NCBI RefSeq assembly: GCF_900186615.1
Contig: NZ_LT896588.1
Span: 828,789-892,788 of the forward strand
Origin: Parabacteroides bouchesdurhonensis
Lineage (GTDB): Bacteria; Bacteroidota; Bacteroidia; Bacteroidales; Tannerellaceae
Reading direction: 5' to 3'
Length of the DNA stretch: 64,000 nucleotides
The stretch's first letter is position 1. Each line of letters begins with the position of its first letter. The position numbers and the translations under genes were made by a program. The notes beneath the pieces were generated by a model, which was not told where the DNA came from, made no database searches, and saw only the letters and a list, made by a program, of their open reading frames with translations. Below, in pieces: positions 9,998 to 18,975 of the stretch.

Positions 9998-10047
9998 AAT
10001 CTATACCTAATCCTCACAGCTTACGAAACACAAAGGATTAGTGTTTG

Positions 10048-10080
10048 GCAGTCCCGGCATCGGTTGGGACTGCTTTTTTT
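10048..10080 (+). terminator. rho-independent terminator after ackA
   Basis: GCAGTCCC (10048-10055) pairs with GGGACTGC (10066-10073) and is followed by seven T. The T tract reaches the stop codon of the convergent lpxH gene at 10079. Confidence 0.85.
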
Positions 10081-10858
10081 ATTTTACCTCAAACTGTTCG
10101 AGAGAAAGAGATTCACCATCCCAAACGATATAGGAGAAATATTGCATCCAGTCTCCGGCAATAAGCAAACGGCTTGTCTTAGACAACATGAGATCCAACA
10201 TTATATGGCGATGACCAAAAATGAAGAAATTAATGTCCGGATGCGTCTTTAGATAATCTTTGGCAAAAAGGACTAAATACTCACCTGCCTCTCCCTGATA
10301 TTCTTTCACATTTCCATTCGCAGACTCTTTCTTTAAACCATTTTTACGGCTATTCAAAGACCAGCCCAACGCAAATCCAAAAGTCCATCTAGGATGAATG
10401 CCTGCATATAACCACTGGCAAAACTTATTACGAAAGATTGCCCGTATCAAACGAAAAGCCTTACTCCGGTAATCCACTTCATCACCATGAGCAAGAAAGA
10501 AGCGCTTACCCAGCAAATCAACAGTAAGAGGTTCGCGATGAATAATAGCTCCTATTTCCTGTGGTAAGTAGTCGAACATCCATATATCATGATTGCCTAT
10601 GAATATATGAATTTCAATGCCATTATCCGATAATTCCGCCAATTTACCTAAAAAGCGCGTATGGCCTCTTGGCACAACATATCTATACTCGTACCAATAA
10701 TCGAACATGTCACCTAAAAGCCAAACGGCTTGCGCATCCTCTTTTATAGAGTCCAGCCAGCGAACCAATTTTTTTTCGACAGCCATCGGATATTTATGAA
10801 AGCGGGCTCCAAGGTGGGCATCCGAAGCAAAATATATTTTCTTTCGAGAGGAATTCAT
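10079..10858 (-). CDS. lpxH: UDP-2,3-diacylglucosamine diphosphatase (LpxH-type)
   Basis: This metallophosphoesterase cleaves UDP-2,3-diacylglucosamine to lipid X in lipid A synthesis. The 259-residue protein has the full calcineurin-like metal set: SDAHLG, GDMFDYW, GNHDIWM, AHGDEVDY and FGHRHI. Sequence around GDMFDYWYEY is the LpxH hallmark, whereas generic phosphoesterases lack it. The first codons (MNSSRKK) are encoded by one copy of a 22-bp tandem duplication shared with the 3' end of the upstream SufT-like gene, 17 bp away, so the two are probably cotranscribed. Confidence 0.92.
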   Translation of the reverse strand: MNSSRKKIYFASDAHLGARFHKYPMAVEKKLVRWLDSIKEDAQAVWLLGDMFDYWYEYRYVVPRGHTRFLGKLAELSDNGIEIHIFIGNHDIWMFDYLPQEIGAIIHREPLTVDLLGKRFFLAHGDEVDYRSKAFRLIRAIFRNKFCQWLYAGIHPRWTFGFALGWSLNSRKNGLKKESANGNVKEYQGEAGEYLVLFAKDYLKTHPDINFFIFGHRHIMLDLMLSKTSRLLIAGDWMQYFSYIVWDGESLSLEQFEVK

Positions 10859-10886
10859 TTTTCTTTCGAGAGGAATTATAAAAAAC
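10843..10886. repeat. two tandem 22-bp units spanning the lpxH start and sufT-like stop
   Basis: TTTTCTTTCGAGAGGAATT occurs at 10837-10855 and again at 10859-10877, an exact 22-bp step. The first copy codes for the lpxH N-terminus and the second covers the intergenic space up to the SufT-like stop codon. The core TTCGAGAG also appears in the array at 30,816. Confidence 0.8.
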
Positions 10887-11193
10887 CCAATTCTAACTTT
10901 GCCTCTTCAGACATCATCTCCTTATCCCATTCCGGTTCAAAAACGAGATTTACTTCCACATTATTCACTCCTTCCACCGATTCCACTTTCATGCGGACAT
11001 CTTCCAATATAAAATCGGCAGCCGGACAATTAGGAGCGGTAAGCGTCATATCTATACGAACATTCTTGTCGTCGTCTATTTCTACATTATATATAAGCCC
11101 CAAATCATATACATTTACCGGTATTTCAGGATCATATACCGTTTTCAGCATAGCAACAATAGCTTCTTCTGTTTGGAGAAATTCGTTGTTCAT
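10876..11193 (-). CDS. SufT/MIP18-like (DUF59) iron-sulfur assembly protein
   Basis: This 105-residue protein is a DUF59/MIP18-family member. Visible landmarks are the YDPEIPVNVYDLGLIY segment near residues 20-35, the TLTAPNCPAAD motif with the conserved Cys, and the terminal VFEPEWDKEMMSEEAK. Such proteins support Fe-S cluster assembly or delivery, usually next to suf genes or Mrp ATPases; neither is adjacent here. It is upstream of lpxH on the same strand with its own canonical promoter. Confidence 0.88.
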   Translation of the reverse strand: MNNEFLQTEEAIVAMLKTVYDPEIPVNVYDLGLIYNVEIDDDKNVRIDMTLTAPNCPAADFILEDVRMKVESVEGVNNVEVNLVFEPEWDKEMMSEEAKLELGFL

Positions 11194-11212
11194 ATTCTGT
11201 TTCTTTTAAATG

Positions 11213-11243
11213 CAAACTTACAAAATAGTTGACAGGTAGCAAA
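11213..11243 (-). promoter_or_regulatory. promoter of the SufT-like gene
   Basis: Minus-strand TTTG (11240-11243) and TAAGTTTG (11213-11220) are spaced by exactly 19 bp, the Bacteroidota housekeeping consensus. The start codon follows 20 bases later. Confidence 0.7.
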
Positions 11244-11310
11244 ATACTTACCTGCCGACAAGTAACAATTAGCTATTATTTTTACATTCTCAATTATTAC
11301 CGGCCTATCC

Positions 11311-11997
11311 TCAGCTATTAAGTCGTCCTTCATCCGCATAGCTATAATATTTGTCGTCGGCAATAATTATATGGTCGGCAAGGTTTATATCCAACAATCG
11401 GGCAGCTTTCTGCAAACGATCTGTCAATTTATCATCCAACTGGCTGGGACGAATATTTCCTGACGGATGGTTATGGCATAGTATGATACCGGTAGCCAGT
11501 GAGTGAATCGCAGCTTTCAATATCAGGCGCAAATCGGCAACAGTTTCACCTATTCCACCCTGGCTGATCTTTATTTTATCAATGATCTTATTAGAACGAT
11601 TCAGTAAAACCACCCATAGCTCTTCATAAGGTAAATCACATAATAATGGATAAAAAAAGTGATAAGCATCATTGCTGCTTCTAATATCCATGCGCCGTAT
11701 TGGTTCGCAACTGCCGCGCCGTTTTCCCAGCTCCAAAGCCGCGACGATAGTAATAGCTTTCACCTCTCCGATTCCTTTAAAAGAAGAAACCAGGTCTTTG
11801 ACGGACAACTTGCCCAATTCATTCAAATTATTATTAGCTAATTGTAAAATCCGTTGGGATAATTGTACGGCCGTTTCATTCTGATTTCCCGAACCGATAA
11901 GAATAGCAAGCAATTCGGCATCACTTAAAGAAGATATTCCTTTATGCAGCATCTTTTCACGCGGACGATCATCTATCGCCCAATCACGTATTTTCAT
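11311..11997 (-). CDS. radC: RadC family JAB-domain protein
   Basis: The 228-residue protein has an N-terminal UPF0758 helix-hairpin-helix region (LLAILIGSG) and a C-terminal JAB/MPN metal site seen as CHNHPSGN followed by SxxDD. The radC name is historical; its once-proposed DNA-repair role is not established. The full-length HhH-plus-JAB form is the chromosomal type rather than the short phage or plasmid type. It stands between the SufT-like gene and efp, all on the minus strand, but a terminator after efp separates the transcripts. Confidence 0.93.
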   Translation of the reverse strand: MKIRDWAIDDRPREKMLHKGISSLSDAELLAILIGSGNQNETAVQLSQRILQLANNNLNELGKLSVKDLVSSFKGIGEVKAITIVAALELGKRRGSCEPIRRMDIRSSNDAYHFFYPLLCDLPYEELWVVLLNRSNKIIDKIKISQGGIGETVADLRLILKAAIHSLATGIILCHNHPSGNIRPSQLDDKLTDRLQKAARLLDINLADHIIIADDKYYSYADEGRLNS

Positions 11998-12015
11998 AGT
12001 TTCATGTTTTGGAAT

Positions 12016-12043
12016 AAAAAAAGGGTGGCTTATTCTACCACCC
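12016..12043 (-). terminator. rho-independent terminator after efp
   Basis: On the minus strand GGGTGG and CCACCC (12038-12043 and 12023-12028) enclose a 9-base loop and are followed by a run of T. Confidence 0.85.
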
Positions 12044-12065
12044 TCATATTTCGGTTTATTATATT

Positions 12066-12632
12066 TTATGAACGAATACGTCCTACATAAGAACCATCCT
12101 GTGTATTTACTTCAATAATTTCGCCTTCTGAAATAAATAAAGGAACGCGTACTTCCGCTCCGGTTTCAACCGTTGCAGGCTTTAAGGTATTCGTTGCAGT
12201 ATCACCCTTTACTCCCGGTTCGGTATAAGTAACGGCCAATTGAACTTTTACCGGCATATCTGCATAAAGAACTGTTTCTGTTGACGCATCAGATACAACA
12301 TCAACAACCTGTCCCTCTTTCATAAAAGCAACACCATTGATAAGTTCCTTATCAATAATTACATCTTCCCATGTTTCCTGATTTAAGAAGTGATAATGTT
12401 CGCCTTCACTATATGAGAACTGGTAAGGACGGCGTTCAACACGTACATCTTCAAGTTTTTCATCGATATTAAAACGACGTTCAAGGATACCGCCATTTAC
12501 TATATCCTTCAACTTTGTACGCATAATAGTATTACCCTTACCTGGTTTTACATGAAGAAAATCCACGCAGAAATACAACTTTCCGTCCAAACGGATACAT
12601 GTTCCTTTCTTAATGTCTTGTGAATTGATCAT
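12066..12632 (-). CDS. efp: elongation factor P
   Basis: EF-P relieves ribosome stalling at polyproline stretches. The 188-residue protein has the three-domain eIF5A-like layout with the loop HVKPGKGNT; the functional lysine is K32, flanked by Pro and Gly as in the family. The C-terminal domain ends GEIIEVNTQDGSYVGRIR. No epmA/epmB-type modification genes are nearby. A -7 box TACTTTTG lies on the minus strand at 12690-12697, leaving a leader of about 55 bases. Confidence 0.97.
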   Translation of the reverse strand: MINSQDIKKGTCIRLDGKLYFCVDFLHVKPGKGNTIMRTKLKDIVNGGILERRFNIDEKLEDVRVERRPYQFSYSEGEHYHFLNQETWEDVIIDKELINGVAFMKEGQVVDVVSDASTETVLYADMPVKVQLAVTYTEPGVKGDTATNTLKPATVETGAEVRVPLFISEGEIIEVNTQDGSYVGRIRS

Positions 12633-12803
12633 ACTTTATATTTTTATATTATATATTACAACACGAATTTATTTCGTTAAATTCCGGGACAAAAGTAGTG
12701 CTTTCCCCTGAAAGTAACAATACATATCTGCTTTTTTATTCAGAAAAGAGTTACAAATCAATCTGATATGATTTCACGGCGTTCGAAATCCGAAAAGTTT
12801 TTA

Positions 12804-13502
12804 TCAAAACAAAGATAGAATCAAACCTATTACCGGCACCAATATTGCAGTCATTATCCCCATTAATCCAATGGCTAATCCGCTCAAAGCTCCCTCAATA
12901 GCCCCAATCTGGATAGCGGCAGCCGTACCCACGCCATGAGAGGATGCTCCCAAAGCCAAACCTTTTGCGATATGGCTTTCAATGCCCAATACCTTCATTA
13001 CAACAGGACCAACAATACTTCCGAAAATCCCAACCGCTACAACAATCACTGCCGTCAGCGATGGAATACCGCCTGCTTTCTCCGCTATCCCCATAGCTAT
13101 CGGCGTAGTAACAGACTTTGGTTGTAAGGTTGCTATCAAGGCTTGATCGGCTCCCATTAGTTTGCCGATTATTATAACACTTACAATGCCTACAATAGCA
13201 CCGATAAATACGGAGGTAAGTATTGAAATCACATTCCCTTTCAAATATTGTATCTGTTCATACAAGACATATCCCAGTGCCACAACAGACGGCCCTAGAA
13301 GAAAATGTATCAAATGACTTCCTTGCTGAAACGATTCATAATGAATACCCAACATCTTTAGCACTGCTATAATTACGAAAATAGATGTAATAAGAGGATG
13401 AAGCAGACTTATACGCGTCTTTTTATACAATGCCGTAGCCGCCAGATAAGTTCCTATCACTAATGTAAGTGCAAACACCTCTGATTGAGCCAATGTATCC
13501 AT
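12804..13502 (-). CDS. lrgB: LrgB/CidB family membrane protein
   Basis: LrgB-type proteins work with LrgA/CidA small membrane proteins in control of murein hydrolase activity, export of metabolites such as pyruvate, or holin-like membrane permeability; the substrate here is unknown. The 232-residue product is almost entirely hydrophobic with about seven membrane spans and the conserved QPKSVTTPIAMGIAEKAGG and LGASSHGVGTAAA segments. Only 2 bp separate it from lrgA upstream, so they are translated from one message. Confidence 0.92.
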   Translation of the reverse strand: MDTLAQSEVFALTLVIGTYLAATALYKKTRISLLHPLITSIFVIIAVLKMLGIHYESFQQGSHLIHFLLGPSVVALGYVLYEQIQYLKGNVISILTSVFIGAIVGIVSVIIIGKLMGADQALIATLQPKSVTTPIAMGIAEKAGGIPSLTAVIVVAVGIFGSIVGPVVMKVLGIESHIAKGLALGASSHGVGTAAAIQIGAIEGALSGLAIGLMGIMTAILVPVIGLILSLF

Positions 13503-13504
13503 CT

Positions 13505-13843
13505 TTATTTCCTTTTTTCCAGTTTCTGCTGGACCAACGCCACACTGGCAATTACCAAAATAGTGCTAACAACAGAAGCAGTCAGGATAACGGCCCAGTA
13601 TTCCGATATAACACCCAGCGCATTCATCAGCCCAACTCCGGCAGGCAGAAAGAACAGGCCCATATTCTGAGTCAAAAGAGTAGAAATGCGCTGTACCTTT
13701 TCCGGTTTTACCCATTTAAAAGCAAGAGCCAGAAACAATAATACCATGCCGATTACACTACCCGGAATAAAACCGTCTATAAAATAGCTGATAAACTCTC
13801 CGGTAAAATAGAAGAAAAGTATGTAAAACACCTGCGTTAGCAT
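13505..13843 (-). CDS. lrgA: LrgA/CidA family holin-like protein
   Basis: This 112-residue protein has four predicted membrane spans and the CidA/LrgA signature GSVIGMVLLFLAL, with the second conserved region GLFFLPAGVGLMN. It is the first gene of an lrgAB pair. A -7 box TATCTTTG lies on the minus strand at 13874-13881. No lytSR two-component regulator is next to it, unlike in staphylococci. Confidence 0.92.
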   Translation of the reverse strand: MLTQVFYILFFYFTGEFISYFIDGFIPGSVIGMVLLFLALAFKWVKPEKVQRISTLLTQNMGLFFLPAGVGLMNALGVISEYWAVILTASVVSTILVIASVALVQQKLEKRK

Positions 13844-14015
13844 AAGTCTTTTTGCCTTTTAAATAACCTGCCGCAAAGATAGTGAATATACGCCATACAT
13901 GTTCTACAACATATATACTATTAACCTATATTTAACCATTCATTGTTGAACCGTAGAAGTTTCAACCAGGGAATTCACTCATAAGTTATCATTCCGCAAC
14001 AACAAGTCACGCCTG

Positions 14016-15362
14016 TTATGCCAATGCGGAAGATATAAACATGTATATCATCATACCGATAATATCATTTGTAATTGTAATAAAAGGTCCGGTGGCAAGA
14101 GCTGGGTCAACGTTCATTCGATTCAGCGTCATAGGAACAAGCGTACCGAAAATACTGGCGAACATTACAACCGCAAAAAGACTGAGGGAAACAGACGCAG
14201 TAATAGCCCGGTCGCCCAACATAAAGAAATTATAAACAAACACCACCAAACTGATAATGCTTGCATTGATAAGCGACACAACAGATTCTTTCAATATTTG
14301 TGCCAGAATGTGTCCCTCTTTCAGCGTATTGTTTGCCAAACCTTGAACAACGATAGCAGAAGACTGGATTCCGACATTACCACCCGTACCGCCAATCAAC
14401 GGGATAAAGAGAGCCATTTTAGGATTCGCGGCAAAACTACTCTCAAAGCCTCCCAGTATAATAGAATTACCCAATCCTCCAATCATCCCGATAAGTAACC
14501 AGGGCAAGCGGGCTGCTGTTTGTAAAAAGACATTATCTGAAGTTTCCACATCTTGTGAGATACCGGATGCCAACTGATACTCGCGTTCATGTTGTTCGCG
14601 AATCTCATCCATTACGTCGTCAATAGTAATACGTCCCACCAGCCGTCCGATACTATCCACTACCGGCAAAGCTACGAGGTCATACTTTTCAATAGTCTGC
14701 GACACCTCTTCAATACTATCACCTTCATGTACCGAAATCGGATCTTTCTTCATAACATGCTTTATCTTGGAAACAGAAGGATTAGTGATAAGCCGTTGTA
14801 GAGGAAGGACGCCTTTCAAGCGTTCGTCATCATCCACTACATATACATAATATATCTCATCCATTTCTTCGGCTTGTTTGCGCATTTCATCAATACACTT
14901 AGGCATACTCCAGTTCTCGTTTACAACGATCATTTCAGTACCCATCAAACCACCGGCAGTGTCTTCATCGTATTTCAACAAGTCTACGATATCACCGGCC
15001 TGCTCTACATCCTCAATATGCGAAAGAATTTCCTCTTGCGTATCTTCGTCAAGTTCACGCATCAGATCTACCGCATCATCGGTTTCCATATTATCAACGA
15101 AGCGCTTGGCGATCAGTTCGTTCGGAAGCTCCTTCAATAGCTTATGGCGATCTTCTTCATCAAGTTCCATCAGCACATCCGCCGCTTTCTCCCCATCCAT
15201 TAACAGATAAAGGTAGATAGCCTCCCGAAGATTGAGTTCCTGATACAACTCGGCTATATCCGCAGGGTATAAATCGTTCAGCAGTTCACGTGCCTGAGCA
15301 TCATCTTTCTTTTCGATAATGTCTTTTAAGTGATCTATATATTCTTTCGTAAGTTCAACCAT
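14016..15362 (-). CDS. mgtE: magnesium transporter MgtE
   Basis: MgtE is a Mg2+-gated channel in the inner membrane. The 448-residue protein has the full set of domains: an N-terminal helical superhelix (about 1-130), a tandem CBS pair (about 135-255) acting as Mg2+ sensor, a plug helix and five membrane spans. The PLIGGTGGNVGIQSS and ATGPFITITNDIIGM motifs line the pore, the latter with the selectivity Asp. It follows ksgA by 25 bp on the same strand, an arrangement common in Bacteroidales. Confidence 0.96.
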   Translation of the reverse strand: MVELTKEYIDHLKDIIEKKDDAQARELLNDLYPADIAELYQELNLREAIYLYLLMDGEKAADVLMELDEEDRHKLLKELPNELIAKRFVDNMETDDAVDLMRELDEDTQEEILSHIEDVEQAGDIVDLLKYDEDTAGGLMGTEMIVVNENWSMPKCIDEMRKQAEEMDEIYYVYVVDDDERLKGVLPLQRLITNPSVSKIKHVMKKDPISVHEGDSIEEVSQTIEKYDLVALPVVDSIGRLVGRITIDDVMDEIREQHEREYQLASGISQDVETSDNVFLQTAARLPWLLIGMIGGLGNSIILGGFESSFAANPKMALFIPLIGGTGGNVGIQSSAIVVQGLANNTLKEGHILAQILKESVVSLINASIISLVVFVYNFFMLGDRAITASVSLSLFAVVMFASIFGTLVPMTLNRMNVDPALATGPFITITNDIIGMMIYMFISSALA

Positions 15363-15387
15363 ATTTTCGCAATGTTAGCAGATTGTC

Positions 15388-16176
15388 TTATTGCACGTTC
15401 GGCAAGTTCCGTTCTGTTATTAATGTCAATTCAACAAATTGCTCCACAGACAATTGTTCGGGACGTTTATCAAAAATAGGCAACACATAATCCGGACAGT
15501 CTTTACCCAAAAGCGGCTTCATTGAATTACGGAGTGTTTTACGACGCTGGTTAAAAGAAGTCTTTATAACTGTTTTGAACAACTTTTCATCGCATCCCAA
15601 CTCTTTCCGGTCGTTACGCACCATTCTAAGAACGGCACTCTTAACCTTTGGAGGCGGATCAAATACATGTTCGCTAACGGTGAAAAGATATTCCACATCA
15701 TACCAAGCCTGCAACAACACGCTTAATATACCGTATGTCTTGCTTCCTGGCCCCGCGGCCAGGCGCTCGGCCACTTCTTTCTGCAACATACCGGAGCAAC
15801 ACGGTATCTGTTCCTTGTAATCCAAAACTTTAAAAAAGATTTGACTGGAAATATTATACGGGTAGTTGCCAATCACACAAAAGGGACGATCAAACAAGTT
15901 GGAAAGATCCAGTTTGAGAAAATCAGCACCGATAATACGACCGGAAAGCGCCGGAAAGTTTTGTTCCAAATAATCTACGGATTCCCTGTCCAGTTCTACT
16001 ACTGTGAGGTCGTGCCCGGCTTCCAGCAAGAATTGTGTAAGCACTCCCATACCGGGACCTATTTCAAGAATTGGCGAACCTTTAAAGTCGGCAACAGTGT
16101 CGGCAATACGTTGGGCAATTTGCAAATCTTTTAAGAAATGCTGTCCCAATGCCTTTTTGGGTTTTACTAATTTCAT
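15388..16176 (-). CDS. ksgA: 16S rRNA (adenine1518/1519-N6)-dimethyltransferase
   Basis: KsgA dimethylates two adjacent adenines in the 3' hairpin of 16S rRNA and checks small-subunit assembly. The 262-residue Rossmann methyltransferase carries QHFLKD near the N-terminus, the SAM loop EIGPGMGVLT and the catalytic NYPYNISSQIFFK (NLPY-type motif with Tyr for Leu). The C-terminal FNQRRKTLRNSMK region binds RNA. It is the first gene of ksgA-mgtE and is divergent from the flippase-like gene. Confidence 0.96.
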   Translation of the reverse strand: MKLVKPKKALGQHFLKDLQIAQRIADTVADFKGSPILEIGPGMGVLTQFLLEAGHDLTVVELDRESVDYLEQNFPALSGRIIGADFLKLDLSNLFDRPFCVIGNYPYNISSQIFFKVLDYKEQIPCCSGMLQKEVAERLAAGPGSKTYGILSVLLQAWYDVEYLFTVSEHVFDPPPKVKSAVLRMVRNDRKELGCDEKLFKTVIKTSFNQRRKTLRNSMKPLLGKDCPDYVLPIFDKRPEQLSVEQFVELTLITERNLPNVQ

Positions 16177-16219
16177 CCAGTTCTTTCGATGTATTGTGTT
16201 TCGTAATTAAAATAATGCG

Positions 16220-16227
16220 TATCTTTG
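16220..16227 (+). promoter_or_regulatory. -7 box of the flippase-like gene
   Basis: TATCTTTG matches TAnnTTTG and lies 46 bp before the start codon at 16274. No clear TTTG partner is present at the right distance. Confidence 0.5.
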
Positions 16228-16273
16228 CGGATGCACAAAAATACAACAAATAAATTAAAACAACCTACGTATA

Positions 16274-17281
16274 ATGGATTTTAAGAGTATTCTGCGCACG
16301 ATTCTAAAGATATTTTTACCTCTGTTTTTTGGCGGCTTATTACTATGGTTTTTATATCGGGAGATGGATGTCAGTGAAATATGGAGAGTAATCAAAGAAG
16401 GTGTCCGGTACGATATTATAGGCATTTCCCTGCTATTCGGACTTGCAGCCAACATAGTAAGAGGCTTCCGTTGGGGATTATTAATCAGTTCGCTCGGCGA
16501 AAGATTCAAAATGAGTAATGTTATTTATGCCGTATTGGGCAATTATGCGGTTAACCTGGTGCTTCCCCGTGTAGGTGAAGTATGGCGCTGCGGTATGATC
16601 ACCAAATATGACAAGATCTCATTTACCAAACTACTCGGAACTTTATTAATAGACAGAGTAAGCGACACCATCATGGTAGGCCTTATTACTCTTTGTATCT
16701 TTATCTTTAACATCAACTTCTTCACCAGTTTCTTCGCCAAGAATCCCGCGTTGCTGGAAGGCTTCCAGTCCATGTTCAATTCAATATGGATTTATGTAGC
16801 CGCGATAATTTTCCTTGCCGGAATTTGGTTTGTATTCACATATATGAGTAACTTTACGCTGGTACAGAAAGCAAAAGCCATGCTCCATAACGTTTGGGAA
16901 GGAATGAAAAGCATTTGGCTTATGGAACACAAAGTCCGCTTCCTTATCGAAACATTTTTGATATGGGGTGGTTATTTTTGTTACTTCTATATCACGTTCT
17001 ATGCGTTCGACTTTACCCGTAATCTGGGAATTTCAGTGGGTCTGATAGCCTTTACGATGAGTAGCATTGGCGTTGCAGTACCGGTACAAGGAGGAATAGG
17101 CCCCTGGCATTTCATGGTAATTGCCACGCTGGTATGCTTCGGAGTAAATGAGAGCGATGCCGCGGCGTTTGCACTGGTTGTACATACGGTACAAACAATA
17201 TGGACCGGTATTTGCGGGTTGTTCGGTGTTGTGGCATTGCCGCTGACCAACCGTGAATTAAAAACCGCAACTGCTGTTTAA
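16274..17281 (+). CDS. lysylphosphatidylglycerol synthase TM-region/UPF0104 family protein
   Basis: The 335-residue protein is an integral membrane protein with about eight spans, matching the UPF0104 (YbhN/AglD-like) family related to the flippase domain of MprF. The conserved stretches NYAVNLVLPRVGEVWRC and PVQGGIGPWHFM are visible. Members are proposed lipid or polyprenyl-linked sugar flippases, but the substrate is unknown here. No aminoacyl-transfer domain is fused, so lysyl-PG synthesis is unlikely. It is upstream of pepD with 49 bp between them. Confidence 0.85.
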   Translation: MDFKSILRTILKIFLPLFFGGLLLWFLYREMDVSEIWRVIKEGVRYDIIGISLLFGLAANIVRGFRWGLLISSLGERFKMSNVIYAVLGNYAVNLVLPRVGEVWRCGMITKYDKISFTKLLGTLLIDRVSDTIMVGLITLCIFIFNINFFTSFFAKNPALLEGFQSMFNSIWIYVAAIIFLAGIWFVFTYMSNFTLVQKAKAMLHNVWEGMKSIWLMEHKVRFLIETFLIWGGYFCYFYITFYAFDFTRNLGISVGLIAFTMSSIGVAVPVQGGIGPWHFMVIATLVCFGVNESDAAAFALVVHTVQTIWTGICGLFGVVALPLTNRELKTATAV

Positions 17282-17330
17282 ACAGGAATACAATATATGT
17301 ATTATATATAGGTCTAAACTTAAATCATTA

Positions 17331-18791
17331 ATGTCTATGTCAGCAGAAATCAAAAATCTATCACCGAAGCCTGTATGGGATTATTTCTATAATCTTACAC
17401 AAATTCCTCGTCCTACCGGACACATGGAGGCGGTAACCCGTTATGTTGCGACCTTCGGGAAAGAACTTGGGCTGGAAACTTTACAGGACGAAGTAGGCAA
17501 CGTTTTGATTCGCAAACCGGCAACTCCCGGACGTGAAGGGCATAAAACGGTAACCCTGCAGTCGCATCTTGACATGGTGCCGCAGAAGAATTCTTCTGTA
17601 AAGCACGACTTCCTTACCGATCCGATTGATGCTTACATAGACGGAGACTGGGTAAAAGCACGCGAAACAACCCTGGGAGCAGACAACGGCATCGGAGCTG
17701 CATTCGCAATGGCCGTACTGGCTGATAACACACTACAGCACGGACAGATAGAAGCACTATTCACCATCGATGAAGAAGAAGGTATGGATGGAGCATTCGG
17801 CTTAAAGCCTAATTTCCTGAAAGGAGACATTCTGCTGAACTGCGACTCGGAAGAAGAAGGAGAACTATTCGTTGGTTGTGCCGGCGGAGCAGACCTCAAC
17901 ATCTCATTCCAATTTAAAGAAGATACTTATATCCCGGAAGGCGATACGGCAGTTAAGCTTTCCTTAACCGGATTAAAAGGCGGACACTCCGGTGTAGACA
18001 TCCATTTAGGACGTGCCAATGCCAATAAATTAATTTTCCGCTTTATAAAAGAAGCCGTCTGTGATTACGGAGCCCGTTTGGCTTCCATAGACGGAGGCTC
18101 GCTTCGCAATGCTATTCCACGTGAAGCATTTGCCATCATCACTATTCCGGGCGACAATGTAGAAGCATTATGGGAACTGGTTTCCGATTATCAAGACACA
18201 TTCCGTTCGGAATACAAAGGGATCGAAGAAAGCATCCATTTCGTTGCCGAAATGGCAGACCTGCCCAAAACACTTATTCCGGAAGAGATTCAAGACGATT
18301 TAATCAATGCAATTGAAGGATGCCAAAATGGAGTTATCAGCATGTTGAGCGATTTTCCTGGCACCGTAGAATCATCTTCCAACCTGGCAATTGTCCGCAC
18401 CGCCAACGAATTAATTGAAGTGAAGATACTAGTACGCAGTTCTTCGGAAAGTCGCAAATATTCCGTTTGCTCAAGTCTGGAAAGCGTCTTTGCCCTTGCC
18501 GGAGCAAGAGTAGAATACGGCGGAGCATATAACGGATGGGAACCAAACATTAACTCTCCCATTTTGAAACTGATGAAGAAAACATATCAGGATTTATTCG
18601 GTAAAGAACCATCGGTAAAGGTGATGCACGCAGGTTTGGAGTGCGGTATCATACAAGGAGCATATCCTCAAATGGATATGATTTCTATCGGACCGGATTT
18701 ACAACACCCGCATTCTCCGGATGAACGGGTAAACATTCCTTCGGTAGAACGGGTATGGACATTCATAACCGAAGTATTGAACAGAATCTAA
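17331..18791 (+). CDS. pepD: aminoacyl-histidine dipeptidase (M20 family)
   Basis: PepD hydrolyses Xaa-His and other dipeptides in the cytoplasm. The 486-residue protein has the di-zinc M20 ligands: SHLDMVP (His and catalytic Asp), LGADNGIG (bridging Asp), DEEEGMDG (catalytic and ligand Glu), the CDSEEEGE segment and HAGLECG near the C-terminus. The inserted dimerisation domain contains LKGGHSGVDIHLGR. Length fits the family (about 485). It ends before a strong terminator. Confidence 0.95.
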   Translation: MSMSAEIKNLSPKPVWDYFYNLTQIPRPTGHMEAVTRYVATFGKELGLETLQDEVGNVLIRKPATPGREGHKTVTLQSHLDMVPQKNSSVKHDFLTDPIDAYIDGDWVKARETTLGADNGIGAAFAMAVLADNTLQHGQIEALFTIDEEEGMDGAFGLKPNFLKGDILLNCDSEEEGELFVGCAGGADLNISFQFKEDTYIPEGDTAVKLSLTGLKGGHSGVDIHLGRANANKLIFRFIKEAVCDYGARLASIDGGSLRNAIPREAFAIITIPGDNVEALWELVSDYQDTFRSEYKGIEESIHFVAEMADLPKTLIPEEIQDDLINAIEGCQNGVISMLSDFPGTVESSSNLAIVRTANELIEVKILVRSSSESRKYSVCSSLESVFALAGARVEYGGAYNGWEPNINSPILKLMKKTYQDLFGKEPSVKVMHAGLECGIIQGAYPQMDMISIGPDLQHPHSPDERVNIPSVERVWTFITEVLNRI

Positions 18792-18808
18792 ATACTCCAA
18801 AAATATTC

Positions 18809-18872
18809 AACCCTTCATTCTCTTTATTAACCGCCTGTCTGGCAGTTAATAAATGGATGAAGGGTTTTTTTT
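18809..18872 (+). terminator. rho-independent terminator after pepD
   Basis: AACCCTTCAT pairs with ATGAAGGGTT, with a nested TTTATTAA/TTAATAAA stem, followed by eight T ending at 18872. Confidence 0.85.
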
Positions 18873-18880
18873 GCCTTTTC

Positions 18881-18968
18881 ATCGGCACTTTTTAGCCTTT
18901 ACATCGGTAGTTCTTATTATTTTTATCGGTAATTCTTATCATTTTTATCGGCACTTTTTTAATAGACC
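18881..18968. repeat. four 22-bp tandem units (ATCGG type) between pepD and rex
   Basis: ATCGG starts at 18881, 18903, 18925 and 18947, an exact 22-bp step. Units 1 and 4 share ATCGGCACTTTTT; units 2 and 3 share ATCGGTARTTCTTATYATTT. A 7-bp linker separates them from the next group. No ORF covers the region. Confidence 0.85.
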
Positions 18969-18975
18969 GACCTTT

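Noticed and set aside
10079-10252. plus-strand frame opposite lpxH
   Set aside because: Shadow of lpxH, which has full motif support on the other strand.
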